Shown: positions 23,321-35,656 of the stretch, in pieces
Numbering within the stretch: the stretch's first letter is position 1
Layout of the letters: each line of letters starts with the position of its first letter
Assembly (NCBI GenBank): GCA_963854735.1
Contig: OY978109.1
Location: forward strand, 620,001 to 684,000
Reading direction: 5' to 3'
DNA from: Marvania coccoides
Lineage: Eukaryota > Chlorophyta > Trebouxiophyceae > Chlorellales > Chlorellaceae
Length of the DNA stretch: 64,000 bases
Position numbers and translations under genes: made by a program
Notes under the pieces: generated by a model
Seen by the model: the letters and a program-made list of their open reading frames with translations, nothing else
Told to the model about the DNA's origin: nothing
Databases searched by the model: none

Positions 23321-23770
23321 CTATTCTTCTAGAGATTGTAGCGTAACCCTGTAATGTATGTATGTACGTATTTCCGTCTTGAGCTTAACCAACTGGGCCT
23401 GCACCGTCCCCTTGGCGGCCAACGCATCCTCCTTCACAGCCAGCTCCCTCACTTTGACCATCACCGCATCCTCCCTCTCTTCCAGCGCCTTCCCCACCAA
23501 TATATGACCCTTGCCCGGCTTCACAGCAGCCTCCTCCACTGCCTTCGCCCCCAAGTTTTCCTCGGGATCCTTCAACGCCAGCTGCAGCTCGCGATCTTTC
23601 GTAGTAGCGGCCTCCAACTGGGTCTTCAGCGCGGTGGCTTCCGTGGCAGCGGCCTCCAGCGCTTTCTCAGCGGCGGTCTCAGCGGCGCCCATCGCATCGA
23701 CCTTGACGCCCAGCTCTGTCTCTTTGGTCGCCAATTTGGCATTTAGCTCCTTGGCCGCGTTCTTTCAGGT
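23321..23770 (-). CDS. Coiled-coil coding fragment
   Basis: An open lower-strand frame reads KNAAKELNAKLATKETELGV and continues as Ala/Glu/Lys-rich heptads to LKTEIRTYIHYRVTLQSLEE. There is no start codon at its 5' side and no recognised family. It abuts a dispersed repeat copy (23151-23283) and the 3' end of the carrier gene. It may be the last exon of an unrecognised gene or a displaced piece of a coiled-coil gene. It resembles in style the coiled-coil remnant at 40.1 kb. Confidence 0.35.
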
Positions 23771-23857
23771 AAGGAAAATTGCAGTTTTTGGAAGCAGTCG
23801 GAAAAGGCATTCAGCACCAACAACAAAAAATTAGCTCTATTAGTTTCAGAGTTCTCT

Positions 23858-25882
23858 CTAGCTGATGGGGATCGCCAGACGGCTGACAAACGCTGTCACC
23901 CACAGCGTGACCGGCAGCACCGAGTACGCGTACAGCTTCAGCAAAAAGCGAGCAAACGCAGGGGCCGCTGGCCGAGTCACGTCGGATATTTGCAATGCAA
24001 TGATGAGGTTTTGCGCACTGGGCATCACCGCTTGTATTGCTATTACGAACAAAAACATGGGGTCGGATCCCAGCACGCTCAGCACGCCTCCCTTTGTGGC
24101 CGCCCACTGCCACACCGCGAGAGCGCTCACTGGGAGGAGGAGAAAGCGAACGAGGGCGGTGATGAAAAGCGCCCTTGCTTCTACCGCGTCTGAAGGGGCC
24201 AGTTCCTTCCAGATGCGGCGCAGCAGGCTCAGGCTGCTGCTGTCTGTCCGTTCTCCGCCTAAATTTGTTAGCAAAACATGTCGTTAAGAAAAATGGAAGC
24301 TTGTACGGAGGGTGAAACTGTTTAAATATAGTACAAATATTGCAATGACTTTATATTTTACCTGAAGCATCGACTGAGCCGCCGCTGCTGCCGCTGCTGA
24401 TTTCCGGCTGCTCCGGGCGCTGCAGCAGCGAAGACGCCAGCACCAACGTCTGAATGGCCAGCGTGCCGCCCGCCAACATCTCAACCACCTCAAAGCCATT
24501 GCGCAGCGCAGCACGCAACAGCGTCAGCTCCAGGGGAAGAGGCACCGCCACCGCTGCTGCAGTGGCGCCGGTGGAGCTCTGCGTGAGCGCGCTCAGCAGA
24601 CTTTTCCCGGCTGGAGAGAGACCGACCAGCATTGCCGCCACGATGGCTAAAATTGGCGGATTGAGGGTGCGCTGGACTGCGCGTTGTAAGGAAGTGAGCC
24701 ACGCGCTAGGGCGGGGCTGGTCAGCAATGAGCTCGATGGTTGAAGACTCCATGCTGCTGCTGCTGCTGCTAGTACCGCTCGAATTGCTGCTGGTTTGTAA
24801 TGCCTTCCTTTCATTCTTGTCATCTTGGTTTGCGCCCCGAGTGAAGCCGTGCTCAACGTAGCCCAGGCCGATGCTCCACAGACAGGGCGACCACGCCAGA
24901 AGAAAGAGACCCGAGTAGGCTATCGCCCTGCAGAAAAAAATTAGAACAGTTGAAATAAATTGTACTAGTAATAAACAACGTTTCATTTTTTAGCATCGAT
25001 GAAACAGCGGCGTTATTATCCAATAGCTCGTCATAATAACTCTATTCTACTAGTTAGTACCTCGAGGCGAGCTCAGCAGGCAGCAGGCTGAGGAAGAAAA
25101 CACATGGAAGCGTGAAGCTGTTTCCAAACGCGCATGCTGCGGCAACCAGCTCCCTCAAGCCTCTGGGCGGCGGGGGGGGGCGGGGCAGCAGCGCTGCCGC
25201 CGCGTGCGGCAGCCCTGTGGCAGCGGCGGTGGCGGTGGCAATTACCGAAGTTGGGTGGTTCTCTCCGCTGAATGGCCGCCATCCAAAGATGTCGAGACTG
25301 TTAACTATCCTGCCATCAACAAAGGGCGACAAAAGAACGCCCCAGAAGCCGCCCAGCGCGATCTGGGTGAGTGCTGCAGCCGCCATGCCAATGAGCAGCG
25401 TTGGCTGCGGGGCTGCGGCCAGCGTGGCTGCCACTTTACTGAACAGCATGCACGGAATGAGTAGCTGGAAAGATACCTGCAAAATTCGCATAATATTAAT
25501 AATTTAAAATCAGTTGTCAATCTCTCGAGGCAGCGGGGACTTATATATTGGAAATTATTTAGGAATATTAATTTTATTATCATTTTAACTGCCATTGGTG
25601 GTTAACGTTAACTGCCACTGATGGCTTGAAACTATACGAAGCAAAATTTAAGAAAAAAAAGGAAATTTTGAAGTTTAAATTTAAATTAACTTGCCTGGCT
25701 GAGGACGGGGGCTGTCGTGTTGGGAATTCGATTGGTCTTCAGCAGCCACCCCAGCACAGCGCAAATCAAAAACAGCTTAAACGAAGCTGACGCGGTGGCG
25801 CCCAGCACCACGGGGTCGATCGAGCCGCGCACATAGGCAGCTAGCGAAGCGAAAGAGGCGGCGGCAGCACTGGGGGCGATGG
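23858..25882 (-). CDS. PIN-LIKES / auxin efflux carrier family transporter (5' end unresolved)
   Basis: Lower-strand exons 25882-25695, 25476-25061, 24927-24362 and 24258-23858 join in phase. The order matches the membrane-transport (auxin efflux carrier) family: LFLICAVLGWLLKTNRI, VSFQLLIPCMLFSKVAATLA, LVAAACAFGNSFTLPCVFFL, a Ser-rich central loop, LNPPILAIVAAMLVGL, GFEVVEMLAGGTLAIQTLVL, and at the end DPMFLFVIAIQAVMPSAQNL. Two hydrophobic bundles flank the loop, as in PILS proteins of the plant ER, which limit free auxin in the cytosol. The natural substrate in an alga is uncertain. The first exon and start codon lie upstream of 25882 and were not identified. The first listed intron uses a GC donor (CAG/GCAAGT). 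Confidence 0.82.
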
Positions 25883-26579
25883 CTGCAAAAGGAACAGCAG
25901 AGGGTGGCAAAGAGGCGACGATGCGGGCAGCATTTAGCCGGTATATTCTTAGCGGTATTTGTGAGCTGCGGTTTGAGGGGGTGAGCAGGGTGAAACAATG
26001 GGTTGTCCTGCAAATAAAGAGAGCCAACGGCGGGGGAAGGCTGAGGGGTGAGTGAGGGTGCAGGATGGGTGTGAAGTCGTGTCGGGGGGGGCCAACCTTA
26101 TGCCGACAGTCAAAGCAGTGTTCCCGTGTAGCGCAGACCCTCTGCCCCCCCGCAGGGCTGCTGCTGAGGCACGCATTGATCAAAATATTTCCGAATGTTT
26201 CGTTGTCGTCTCGATGGTGATCACATTCTCTACACAACAATAGAGTGCATCGATTTAATTGCTCAACACCAACGAAATCATAAGTTCTACCTCTTGTTGA
26301 AAAGCACACGGACGAACCACCTCATCTGTTAAAAATGTGCAAATTCTAATAGCTTTCTAATAGCTTTTCAAATTAAATTTTATTTAATGTTTTTCATTGC
26401 TGGGGGGGAGTTTGGCTGTGCGCGGTTGGGAGCAGACGAAACTCGACCGTGACAACATTCACCTATAATTTTATTTTTGTTTCACTCTTTGACTCTCTAA
26501 AGAAGAAAATTTGTGTATTATATGCAAAAGACTGGATCTTCATTTCCTACTATGCAAAATCTCAGTTCTTGACCAAAAC
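25883..26579. other. Region holding the unplaced start of the carrier gene
   Basis: Should contain the 5' exon(s) of the lower-strand carrier and the promoter of the upper-strand DUF1995 gene. A candidate lower-strand ATG (MRWFVRVLFNK) near 26327 has a GT donor, but its phase does not match the next exon, so it is not accepted. Confidence 0.4.
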
Positions 26580-29000
26580 ATGAAGGCATCACTGCTGGAC
26601 AGTAAACCTGCTCGCTTGCGCCTGTGGAGCAGCAGCCATGCAGGCAACCTGCATGTCGTCACCCTCACAACCCACAGAGTAGGCCATAGCCATCCCAAAA
26701 GTTCCTTACCCTATTTCCCTAAATTTTAAGTCTATGCCACTCATCTTTCTCTCTTCGAAATTTCTCTCTGCAGCGCCCAGTCGAGCACAGGCGCGTCTTC
26801 TGCGCCGCTGAGGACCTTGACACGACCATCACTTCATCCTCGCCTTCACCACAGCCTCTCACTCCATCCGTTCCGACTCCTAAAGTACCGCCAACGCTCG
26901 GCCCTCGCCAGCTCTACCCTGCCTCTTCCTGGCCTCGCCCCGCCTCGGCACCTCGCACCTGCCCCGAGTGCGGCGGCAGCCGGCTGGTGCCTTCCCCTGA
27001 AGGCCCTGTTCCATGCCCCACCTGTCTTTCTTGGCGTCGGCGGCCCGATTATCAGCCAACCTGCCCTTTGCTGTCCATGAAAGACGTCAATCTCAGCCTG
27101 GAGGGCAGCGCTAAACCAGCAACATCGGCGTCTGCGCCTTCCCCCCTCGGAACGCCACCCAAAGAAGCTTCCACGCTGCCTTCAATTTCTTCTTCTAGAA
27201 AGGATGCGCCGGCCGCTGCTGCGGCCCCTTTATATTCGTTGTCTGCCTATACCGACGGCAGCAGCTCCGAAAATGACCAGGCGGCGCCGTCCCGGCGCCG
27301 GCAGAAGGGGCAGATGACGGAGGAGAAGCGGCTGGCGATAAAGCAGGCGATGCTAAATCGTGGGCCGCTCAGCAAGGACCACAAGCGGCGGATCGCGTCG
27401 GCGATGCGGCAGAGGCACGCGTCAGACCCGCAGATGCGGCAGGCAGGGAAGCCCAAGCGGTGCAGCGTGTGCGGGGGCGAAGGGCACAACAAAAAGACCT
27501 GTCCCGAGATGAAAAAAGAAAGAAAGGAAGTGGAGGCGGTGGCGGTGGCAGGAGAGAGTGAAGGTGAGATTGAAGGTGCAGGGGGCGAAGAACAGCAGCA
27601 GCAGCAGCTGGAGGGGTTGGCAGCTGCCCCTCCACCACCAAAGGGGATAGTGATTGAAGAGGAAGCAGCAGCAGCAGGCGCAGCTGGAGAGGGGGGAGGA
27701 GATGGCATCGAGCAACGAAATGCATCAATTTCTGGTGCTGGAAACAACGGCAGCGGCGTTCCCCTGCAGGGAGCAGCAGCAACAGCAGCGGTAGCGGCAG
27801 CAGCAGCAAACGGTGCTTCCAATAATGAAAACGTCGATGAACCGCCGCAGCTGCAGCCCATTCAACCCCCCCTGCTGCGTTCGCTACCTGGCTCCGCCGT
27901 CTCCCTCACAGAAGACGGCTCTTTAGTTTTTCCGCTGCCAACTTCAGCTGATCGCTGCGTTTCCCAGGCCGTGGGGGCCGTTCTCCGCGCCTGGGACGAC
28001 GGCATTCGGCGACAGAGCCTGGAGCTGCTGCTTCCGCAGCCTCGGTCCGACGCTGACGGCTGGCCAGGCGGCATTCGGCAGCAGTTCAGGGCGGCGCTTC
28101 CAATGATGGAGCAGCTGCTACGGACGCTGAAGCGCGCGCCGGGGCTGGAGGGTCGCATCACTGCAGAGTGGCTGGATGAAGGGGACCGCGTGGGGGCGTG
28201 GCAGAGCGAGCGGTTGGCTGCTGTGGTGTTCCCGACCGCTGACACTCTGCCGGCTGTGCAGGTCAGCTAATTACGAGCTCATTAGGTTCACAACATCGCT
28301 CTATAATCGGGGACATTTTCAACTGCGTATTTAGGGCGGGTTGTCAGCTTAAACAGTTGGTATTTTTCATGCATACCCGGGCTTAAAGAATCACCCCGCT
28401 TAAGAAATAATATAATAAATCCAATCCCTTCTCATTTTTTTATTGCAGCGAATTGACGACGCGCTGAGCGGGCAGCGCCTCATGCTGTGCGTCAACCCGC
28501 AGTGGCAGCCAGCAGGGCAGATCGTGTCCGATTTTGGATTCGGCTCCTCCCGGCGCTCGGCTGAGCGCTTCGTTGACTCCTTAGAAGAGGTCTACTACCT
28601 GCGGCGAGTGCGGGTGCTGGGTGACGAGATTCGCGTGCTGCGCTGCTTCCCTGGGTCCTGGCAGGTGCACTACGTACGGCCATCAGATAAACTTTCTTCC
28701 TCGCCTTCTTCTGCCAACAAGGGGATGGGGTTGGAGGAGGAGGAGAACGAGGAGGAGGAGGATCTGGTGACCGTGCTGAGCATAGAGCCCGAGAAACCGA
28801 CCTACCAGAGATTGCTAGAGCTGCTGAAAGGGGTGAGGGGTTCTAGAGCAGGCATGTCGTGGTTTGATCGAGCGCTGGAAGGGCCCAGCAGGTACGAGGG
28901 GCTAATCTCGGGGTACGACGAGGGCGGCGGAGAGAGGGACATAGTCACCGGAGAGCTCCTGGCGAGCAGCGGCGGTGAAAAAAGTAAACAGCGGCGGTGA
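26580..29000 (+). CDS. DUF1995 protein with zinc ribbon, NUMOD3-like and zinc-knuckle modules
   Basis: Exons 26580-26678, 26774-28261 and 28449-29000 give 712 aa. The leader is rich in Ser, Leu and Arg (MKASLLDSKPARLRLWSSSH) and reads VFCAA near residue 43, which fits a plastid transit peptide. A CPECGG/CPTC zinc ribbon lies at about 96-117. A basic helical motif (GPLSKDHKRRIASAMRQRH, 230-250) resembles NUMOD3 DNA-binding modules. A CSVCGGEGHNKKTC knuckle sits at 263-276. After a low-complexity linker, DUF1995 covers about 430-660 (VGAVLRAWDDGIRRQSLELL; GWPGGIRQQF). DUF1995 proteins such as LPA3 act in thylakoid assembly. A plastid nucleic-acid-linked role is inference. Confidence 0.75.
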
Positions 29001-29674
29001 GGGTGAAATGAATTTGCAAGATAGAAAAAAATGCGCGAATCCATTTCATAATACTTTCTATTCTTTATTAATTACTATTTATAAAAAGCATGCCTTATTG
29101 TTTGGGCTGTTTAAAGCAACCTGAATACTGCCTGTGCCAGCCTCCAATCGTAGGCAAGCGAGAAGTGCTTAGTGAAGGAATGCCTTGGTATCAAATAGAT
29201 GAATTTTTGAAGAACGAGATTGGTCAAGAAGCCTTTTGCCAGGGCAAAAAATACAACCTTACATACAAACTTGATTCAATTTCAGGCTTCATTGCGCTAC
29301 TAGCTAGCAGCAAAGTGTGTTAGAGTTGACAGTAATAATGAATGACAGATGAATCAACAAACAAACAACGGATGAAATTACTAAAGATACAACAAGCGAC
29401 TTGATAAATAAATGAATTGAGGAAAAGGCGAGAGAAAAGAGAGATGAGAACGAAGAAAGTGGCTAATAAATGGATAAAATTTGGCTACAACACGCGCTAT
29501 CAGCCCTCCCAGACGATGGCGGAGGAACAGACGATAATGAAATAAATAGAAGGGAAGAAAATAATTAAGTGAGTGACAAAGAAAGAGAAAGAAGACCTGA
29601 AAGGCCCGAGAGAAGAAAAATGTAAAAAGAAGAGAGAAAAGACAAATCCAACATGTTTTATCTTTATATAATAA
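29001..29674. other. Purine-rich spacer with one small frame
   Basis: From about 29330 to 29650 the upper strand is strongly A/G-rich (GAGAAGAAAAATGTAAAAAG). Apart from the small frame at 29090 no gene is seen. Confidence 0.5.
29090..29323 (+). CDS. Possible small cysteine-rich protein (77 aa)
   Basis: An ATG-started frame reads MPYCLGCLKQPEYCLCQPP and continues for 58 residues. The four-cysteine cluster (CLGC, then CLC) could bind zinc. There is no signal peptide and no known family. It lies between the DUF1995 gene and an ankyrin gene. It may be real but unproven. Confidence 0.3.
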   Translation: MPYCLGCLKQPEYCLCQPPIVGKREVLSEGMPWYQIDEFLKNEIGQEAFCQGKKYNLTYKLDSISGFIALLASSKVC

Positions 29675-30801
29675 TCACGGGCATGAAGAGAAGGTTAAAG
29701 CTTCATGCAGAATGCGCATGCGGTGCTCCTGCTGCATTGTGGGAAAGGAGCGCTCCAGGGACAGCAGCGTGGCGCGCGCCTTGGCTTTCACGCCGTCCTC
29801 CAGCCTAGAAAACAGATCCGGCATTTCCGCAGGCGAAGCCCACCAAACGGCAAAAAACGAAGCCTCCAGGCCGGTGCAGTTGTAAGGCACGACCTTCCAG
29901 TTGCGGTACCCTGCCGCCACCAGCGTCGTAGCGGGTTTCGCAGCCACAGGGCCCACTCCTAGCGCCAAATCCAGATCAGCTCCGGCTGCAATCAGGTGGG
30001 CAGTTGTTGCGACGTGGCCTAGCCAAGTTGCGAGCCCCAGGGGGGTGCGCCGCATGTCGTCCCGGCTATTGGGGTTGGCGCCGGCCGTCAACAGCAATGC
30101 AGCGACGGCTTCGTGGCCCCGCTGAGAGGCGAGAATAAGCGGGGTTTGGCCGGACAGACTGATGGGGTCGGCGATAGCGCCAGCGGCAATGAGGAGGGCA
30201 ACCACCAGGGTGTGTCCGCCGCTGGAGGCGAAGTGCAGAGCTGTTTCGCCTGAAGAAACAAAAAGGAAATAAATGAGTTTAGTAAGAAGCATAGTTTTGC
30301 AATACATCTGCAATTTGAAAGCCCGTTTTCTTGAGGTTTTTTTTATCAGTGCATAAACGAAGCTAAAACAGAATGCATTTTTAATTACGTAATCTCACCG
30401 TTCCGTGTGACTGCATTTGGCTCAGCCCCAGCGCACAGCAGCAGCCCTACCACGCTCTGCTGTCCCCGCATCGCCGCGATCATGAGCGCCGTCCACCCAA
30501 TCACCATGCGAGCGTTTGTGTCAGCCCCTGCAGCCAGCAGGCGGGCGGCCATGGCAGCGTTGCCGGCGCAGCATGCGAAATGAAGAGCGCTCAATCCTGC
30601 GTCATCCTTGGCTTCCACATCAGCCCCATCGCGTAAGAGATGGTCTACAATGGCACCACTGCCGGCTTCAGCAGCGAATAGAAGCGCAGTTCTTGCAAAA
30701 TGGGTCGCTGAGCGTTCTTCAAGTTTGACAGCGCCCGAGCTCAGCAGCGCTTCAACTTCGCTCAAATTCCCCGCTTGGCAAGCCGAATGCAATGCATTCA
30801 T
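29675..30801 (-). CDS. Ankyrin-repeat protein
   Basis: Lower-strand exons 30801-30399 and 30249-29675 give 325 aa. Starting MNALHSACQAGNLSEVEALL, it has seven or so ankyrin units (TALLFAAEAG, SALHFACCAG, TALMIAAMRG, TALHFASSGG, TPLILASQRG, TPLGLATWLG). The intron falls inside a repeat. The last 90 residues are not ankyrin: they include NWKVVPYNCTGLEASFFAVW and a helical end (LEDGVKAKARATLLSLE). No enzyme domain is present. It probably acts as a protein-binding scaffold. It is the intact relative in style of the broken copy at 1-590 and the remnant at 39.0 kb. Confidence 0.85.
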
Positions 30802-31574
30802 GCCTCTCGCGAGTTATGGGTGCCTGCAGCGTGGTTGCGGGTGAAAATCAGCCCTAGCAATCTGTCTCCCCATCTTTCTCTCTTTTTTCCAAAGACTACC
30901 GCGATGAGGGCATCGTAGGCAACTCACAAATGCTATGTACTTGGCTCAAATTTGAATAGATAACAGAGGGGGGGAATACGCCTTGCTGCTGAAAAATAGT
31001 TGAAAACTAAATTTAAGGAGAAATTTTAGTTTAAAAGGGCGAAATGCGCTACGACAGGGGCGATTACCTGGTTTCGATACCGCCGAAATTTTAAATTAAG
31101 CTAAGAAATGTGTGTCGATGGGTGAAATCGCGGTGTTTTTTCCCTCGGTCAGCAGCGAGGTCAGCGAGGTCCGTTCAATGTCTTCATCGGCCATTTCGCT
31201 TTTGGCACCCAATTCAGACGACTCTAGCATTCCAAAATAAATATCGTGTTAAACGGCTTGCAGCTGAAAGAGGTGAGGTGTGCAGGTTTTGGAAATTTGA
31301 ATTTAAGATGCTTTAACCGAGGATTGGGTTATAGTAATCTTTTGAACGAAGGTTATAGTAATGTTTTGAACCCTGTCGGCTGTTTTCGAATGGCCAGCAT
31401 GCTTGGCAATTTTTAAAATGCGCAGCTCACCGTTCACGGAAGAATTTTGTCCCTGCAGAATTTTTTAAATTTCCTGGGGCTCTCCCATAGGCATCCAATC
31501 AGCGCCCTGAACACTTCCTTCTGAAACTTGTCAAACCCTCTTTGCTCAACCGTCTCTTGCCGGCTCCTCTCGCC
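30802..31574. other. Head-to-head spacer (ankyrin / small protein)
   Basis: 773 bp of AT-rich spacer between divergent starts. No coding region recognised. Confidence 0.4.
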
Positions 31575-32019
31575 ATGTCTCATCGTTATAATGGCCAGCC
31601 GTCTTATTTCCGCAACTACAACACCCCCAATCCTGGCTATGAAGGGTGGCAGTACACCGGGTCAAACACTCAGGCCAGGGTCGAGTACTGGCAGAAAGGT
31701 AGACAGCGAGACAGTCGATAAGATTGACAAAATCGAGGCAGAAATTTTCGTTTTTCGTAGAAACTGTAGAAACAAGTGGTTGGTCTATGGTTGCGCTTAC
31801 TTTCATCGATGTTGTTCATTTTTTGCAGAGGACGTCAAGATGGACTACTTCCCCACCACTGGGACTGTTAAAACCAGCATGAACCACCCCAGCAAGGGCC
31901 AGACCCAGCTTTTCCGCCGCGATTTGAATGACGACCAGTTTTACCGTGTTGCTGAGCAGCCCAGGGCTCACACTGGCCATGGTTACTATACCAAAGACCA
32001 GTACAAGGGCAAGAAATAG
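31575..32019 (+). CDS. Small conserved-looking hydrophilic protein (104 aa)
   Basis: Exons 31575-31698 and 31829-32019 join in phase. The N-terminal part is Tyr/Asn-rich (MSHRYNGQPSYFRNYNTPNP). The C-terminal part carries MDYFPTTGTVKTSMNHPSKG, QTQLFRR and PRAHTGHGYYTK. That C-terminal pattern reminds me of small uncharacterised plant proteins with a TTGTVKT/HP/TQLFRR core, but I cannot name the family securely. There is no membrane segment or targeting signal. The function is unknown. Confidence 0.75.
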
Positions 32020-32243
32020 AATAATAATAAATTTCAGTGCTGTTTGTACGGTAACTGAGAAACGGGATGAATGCATGGAACGGGAATAATATCAATGAGC
32101 GAATTGGTCGGATTGTATTTTGAAGTTGTTGTTAAGAATGTTTGATTGAATGAGTGTATGTCGGAAGAAATTCGTGTTGTTATTATGCGGCACACGTAAA
32201 CATGTTTGCAGCCGAAAACGAATTAATTAATTGTTGTGACTAC

Positions 32244-32268
32244 GTATTGAGCATATGAAAAAATATAG
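32244..32268 (+). repeat. Dispersed repeat terminal piece
   Basis: TATTGAGCATATGAAAAAATA matches the conserved 3' end of the repeat family. The rest of the unit is not recognisable here. Confidence 0.45.
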
Positions 32269-32484
32269 CATTTTAAAACTATTCTGGACGAGCACCCGCA
32301 GCGAGAGCTTGGGGAACCCACGAGTTGCGATGTAATACTGGGGTCCGAACAATTGTGGCTTTTTCGGAGAGTATCATAAGCAAGCATTGCTGATTATGAA
32401 GGTCAAGGAACAAATATGAAAAGGGCTTTTTTTAGAAATCGTTGTCTTGGGTGTCACGTATATGCCTGCAGTTAACTCTATTTG

Positions 32485-35400
32485 CTACGACTGCACCGCC
32501 GTAGGCTCGATCTCAGTAAGCCGCTGCATCACCTCCAAAAACGAAGGCCTAGCCGCCGGGTCATGAGCCCAGCACTGTTGCATGAGCTCCACATACTTGT
32601 CCAGCTGCGGCCAAGAGCCGCTGTCTGGCCCAGGCAGTTCATGCGGTGCTGGGATCAGCGGGCGACCGCCGTTGATGCACTCGCCAACGATTTGCCATGG
32701 GGATTTGTTAGGGCCCCAGGGCAGATCCCAGGTGAGCAGCTCCCACCTACAAACCAGTAAATAATGTGCGACATCAGTCATTGCAAATAATAACGTGTAT
32801 ACTTTATTAAACAAACTTACAGCACGACGCCGAAAGAAAAAATGTCGCTGGCAAGGTCATACGCCTCTCCACGCAGTATTTCAGGGGCCAGCCACCTGCA
32901 CAACGAGGAAACACAAAAAAAAATGTTAAGAAAATTTAAGAATTCAAAGTTCTGTTAAACCGCCGCTCGACAGAAAATTCGTGCTTTAAAGATTTGCCAA
33001 CGGCTGCTCACCTGGGGTTTGTGGCCTGCACGGAAATGGATCTTACGGCGCTAGCGTCCTGCAGAACCCTGCTTAAATTGAAGTCGCAAATTTTTGCTCG
33101 CCACGCCTGGGTGACTAATACGTTCGCGCTTTTTAGATCTCTGTGAATCAACGCCGGTTCTTGGAGGCCAAGATACAGCATGCCACGCACGGAGTCGGCC
33201 GCCAGAGAGATGCGGCGGGCCCACGTGAGCTCTGCTGCCCGCGCTGGAGAGGTCATTCCTTCCGCCAGCACCTGCCGCAGGCTGCCGCGCTGACAGAACT
33301 CAGTTACGATGGCAGCAGGGGTAATGGTGATGCCGAGGAACTGCACCACGCAGGGGTGATGCAGCTTGCTCATCAACGACGCTTCCTGATTGAGCCTCGC
33401 CAGAATGGGGTCGTCAAGCTGCAGCAGGGACGACTGAGCGCTGATCCCGCTGGCCTCATGAATCGCCCCCCCGCCGCCTTCGTTCAGCAGTACTTTGACT
33501 GCCACTGAAGAAGACAGCCAGGTCGCTTCGTAAACTCGCCCCCAGGCGCCTTCTCCTATTGGGCGCTTAATTTCAAGGTCCGAAAAACGCAACTCGTACA
33601 ACTCCCCTGCAGCCGTCGAACTTCGGCGGTATGCCGACCCTGTCGTAGCGCGGCTCGTGGAGTTGGTCAGCGTGGAGTTTATGTACGCCAGAAGGGGGTC
33701 AGGGGCGGTGGACGCAAGGCTGCCTCGGCTGCTGGTGCTGCGGGCGACGGCGGCCTGGCTGGAGGCTTTCGAGGGGTTGAATTCGCCAGGCATGTGCATC
33801 TGCGCTAGATGATGGGAGCTTAGGCTTGCGGCCTTGGCGCTGAGTACTTCAGGGGGTGGGGGCGAGGTCTTTGCGGTTGCAAAATGGGGATGCCCAAAAG
33901 TGGCCATGTTTTGCTGCAAAGGAGATATGGAGACGCCGGGAGTGCTTGTTTGGGGCGATTCTTTCCAGCTCTGCTGTCTCCAGGGCTGTTGGGGAGGACC
34001 TGCAGGCGTATTGAGTTGAAACGGCGTTGTTGTTATTGTTACACTTTCAAAGAACACAATGATAAGATAGATTATAATTAGAATATAAGAATTAGTTCGT
34101 ACCTCCTCTGGAGACTGCTGCAACCCCCAATTCGGGCTCGACAGAGTCCTCCTTGTACCTTTTCCGGGTGAAGAAAATTATGCTTCCCACAATCACCGCT
34201 GAAAAAACAATGTGAGGGGAGGGTGTGGTTGGGGGGAGAAGGAATGGTGAGATGATTAATCTTTAAAAAATAAGTCGAGTGATTCAATGCATTCGCCATT
34301 TGTTTCTTGCCTGCAAAGACAGCGCCTCCAATTGCGGCACCCACAATAATGCCAACGCTCAACGACGATGAGCTGGCTGATTTTTCAGTTGAAGGAGGAG
34401 GAGAAGGCACCGGAGGAAAGAGCGTGTTAGAAACCCCCAAACCAAGGTCGTCTTCTTCAGGTGGAGACGGCGAAGACGGCACTGGAGACGGCGAGGGCAC
34501 TGGGGAGGGAGAAACTGGAGAAGGGCTGGGAGATGGCTGTGGGTTGATGGCGGGAGGGGGTGAAGGGGTAGCCACTGGTGTTTCATAGGTTTTTGGAATG
34601 TATTGGGTGCACGTGGGAGGGACAGCGACCGCATTTGTTGGTAGTGCTAAATTTCCGGTGCACCCGGCTTCGTATTTTGAGGGCCTGGTGACGCCCCAAG
34701 GGCAATCTTTGGGAGCGTAGGGAGGGGCAGGAGTGAGACATACTGCGACTCGGATCAACGCTTTGGTCGGAATGTCGCAAACGAGCGTTGCTTTGGCGCC
34801 CCATGCCCCCGACAGCTGCTGCAAGAAAGTTTCTCGGTCGACGGTAGGCGGGGTAATCCCAAGGTCTGCCATAATGTCCTGCAATTTGGGATTACGCAGG
34901 CATTAATTAGAATGTCAATAATCAGCCTGAGGCTGCAGCGCGAAATCCTCAAAAGAGACAACAAACAACACGAGCTTAATTATCCTCGTTGTACACTGGG
35001 TATATGGGGGGAAAGGGGGGGGAAACTTACGTTGGGGTTGAACTTGGGCCAAAGCTCGTTGGCAACCAGAGAAAAATATTCATCTAGAGGGAGCCCAGTG
35101 CATACCCCCCACCGGTTCCATGACTGGGTCCACAGAGCTGCATCGTCGCCATCGTTGCTCCGCCAAATGCAGGCCAACTTTTCCGCTACAGCGCCAGGGA
35201 TGGTACCAGCCGCAGAGCCGCAGTTATCTAGCTCTGCGACCACGGCATTTTCGTCAATTGCCAAGAATTCATCAACGGTAAACGCTTTCCTGCAAAATAA
35301 TACAGAAACTCAGTTATCCTCGGATTACACTGGGCATATGAAAAAAAGAAACTAGTTGGAAACAGCTGATTGAGTGGCGGTGACAATTCAAAGCTACTCA

Positions 35401-35656
35401 CACAGGCGGGACGGCGCATTCAGAGTCGCTGAGGTCTTCAATGCAGCTGCTAGGGCTCCAGACACTGCAAGAACGGTAAAGAGGGCTTGCAGTGAGAAAA
35501 AATGGGATGGGGGGAAACCGTACGATGATCTCTGGCCAGCTGTTTTCGGCCTCACAATCTCAAAACTAGGTGTGTCATCTCTCCTTGCGCCAGGTACGAG
35601 GAAAAGAACATTACACTGTAAATTGCTAATTCAAGCTGTTTCCGGAACGTCTTCAT
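32485..35656 (-). CDS. Receptor kinase A: RNase T2-like pseudo-enzyme ectodomain, TM helix, TKL kinase
   Basis: Eight lower-strand exons (35656-35556, 35464-35402, 35289-35031, 34878-34311, 34198-34103, 33999-33012, 32895-32821, 32746-32485) close to 803 aa. Residues 1-24 are a signal peptide. The T2 fold spans about 27-225: THLVLRFVWSPSSC, LWTQSWNRWGVC with DEYF, ELWPKFNP, DLGITPPTVDRETF, LVCDIPTKALIRVAVC and KDCP. The HGLWP motif is absent, and the second catalytic His is Trp115. A Pro/Ser stalk leads to one membrane helix (about 314-347) and RKRYK. After a low-complexity juxtamembrane region, the kinase (501-797) has GEGAWGRVYEATW, Lys531, HRDLKSANVLV (648-658), DFNLSR (668) and WLAPEIL. 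Ligand unknown; signalling across the plasma membrane is inferred. One intron has a GC donor. Confidence 0.88.
34971..35008 (+). repeat. Dispersed repeat copy in intron of receptor kinase A
   Basis: CGAGCTTAATTATCCTCGTT followed by ACTGGGTATATGGGG lies in the intron between the exons 35289-35031 and 34878-34311, antisense to the gene. Confidence 0.6.
35310..35347 (+). repeat. Second dispersed repeat copy in receptor kinase A
   Basis: TCAGTTATCCTCGGATTACA and CTGGGCATATGAAAAAAA lie in the intron between 35464-35402 and 35289-35031, which is an intron that receptor kinase B lacks. Confidence 0.6.
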
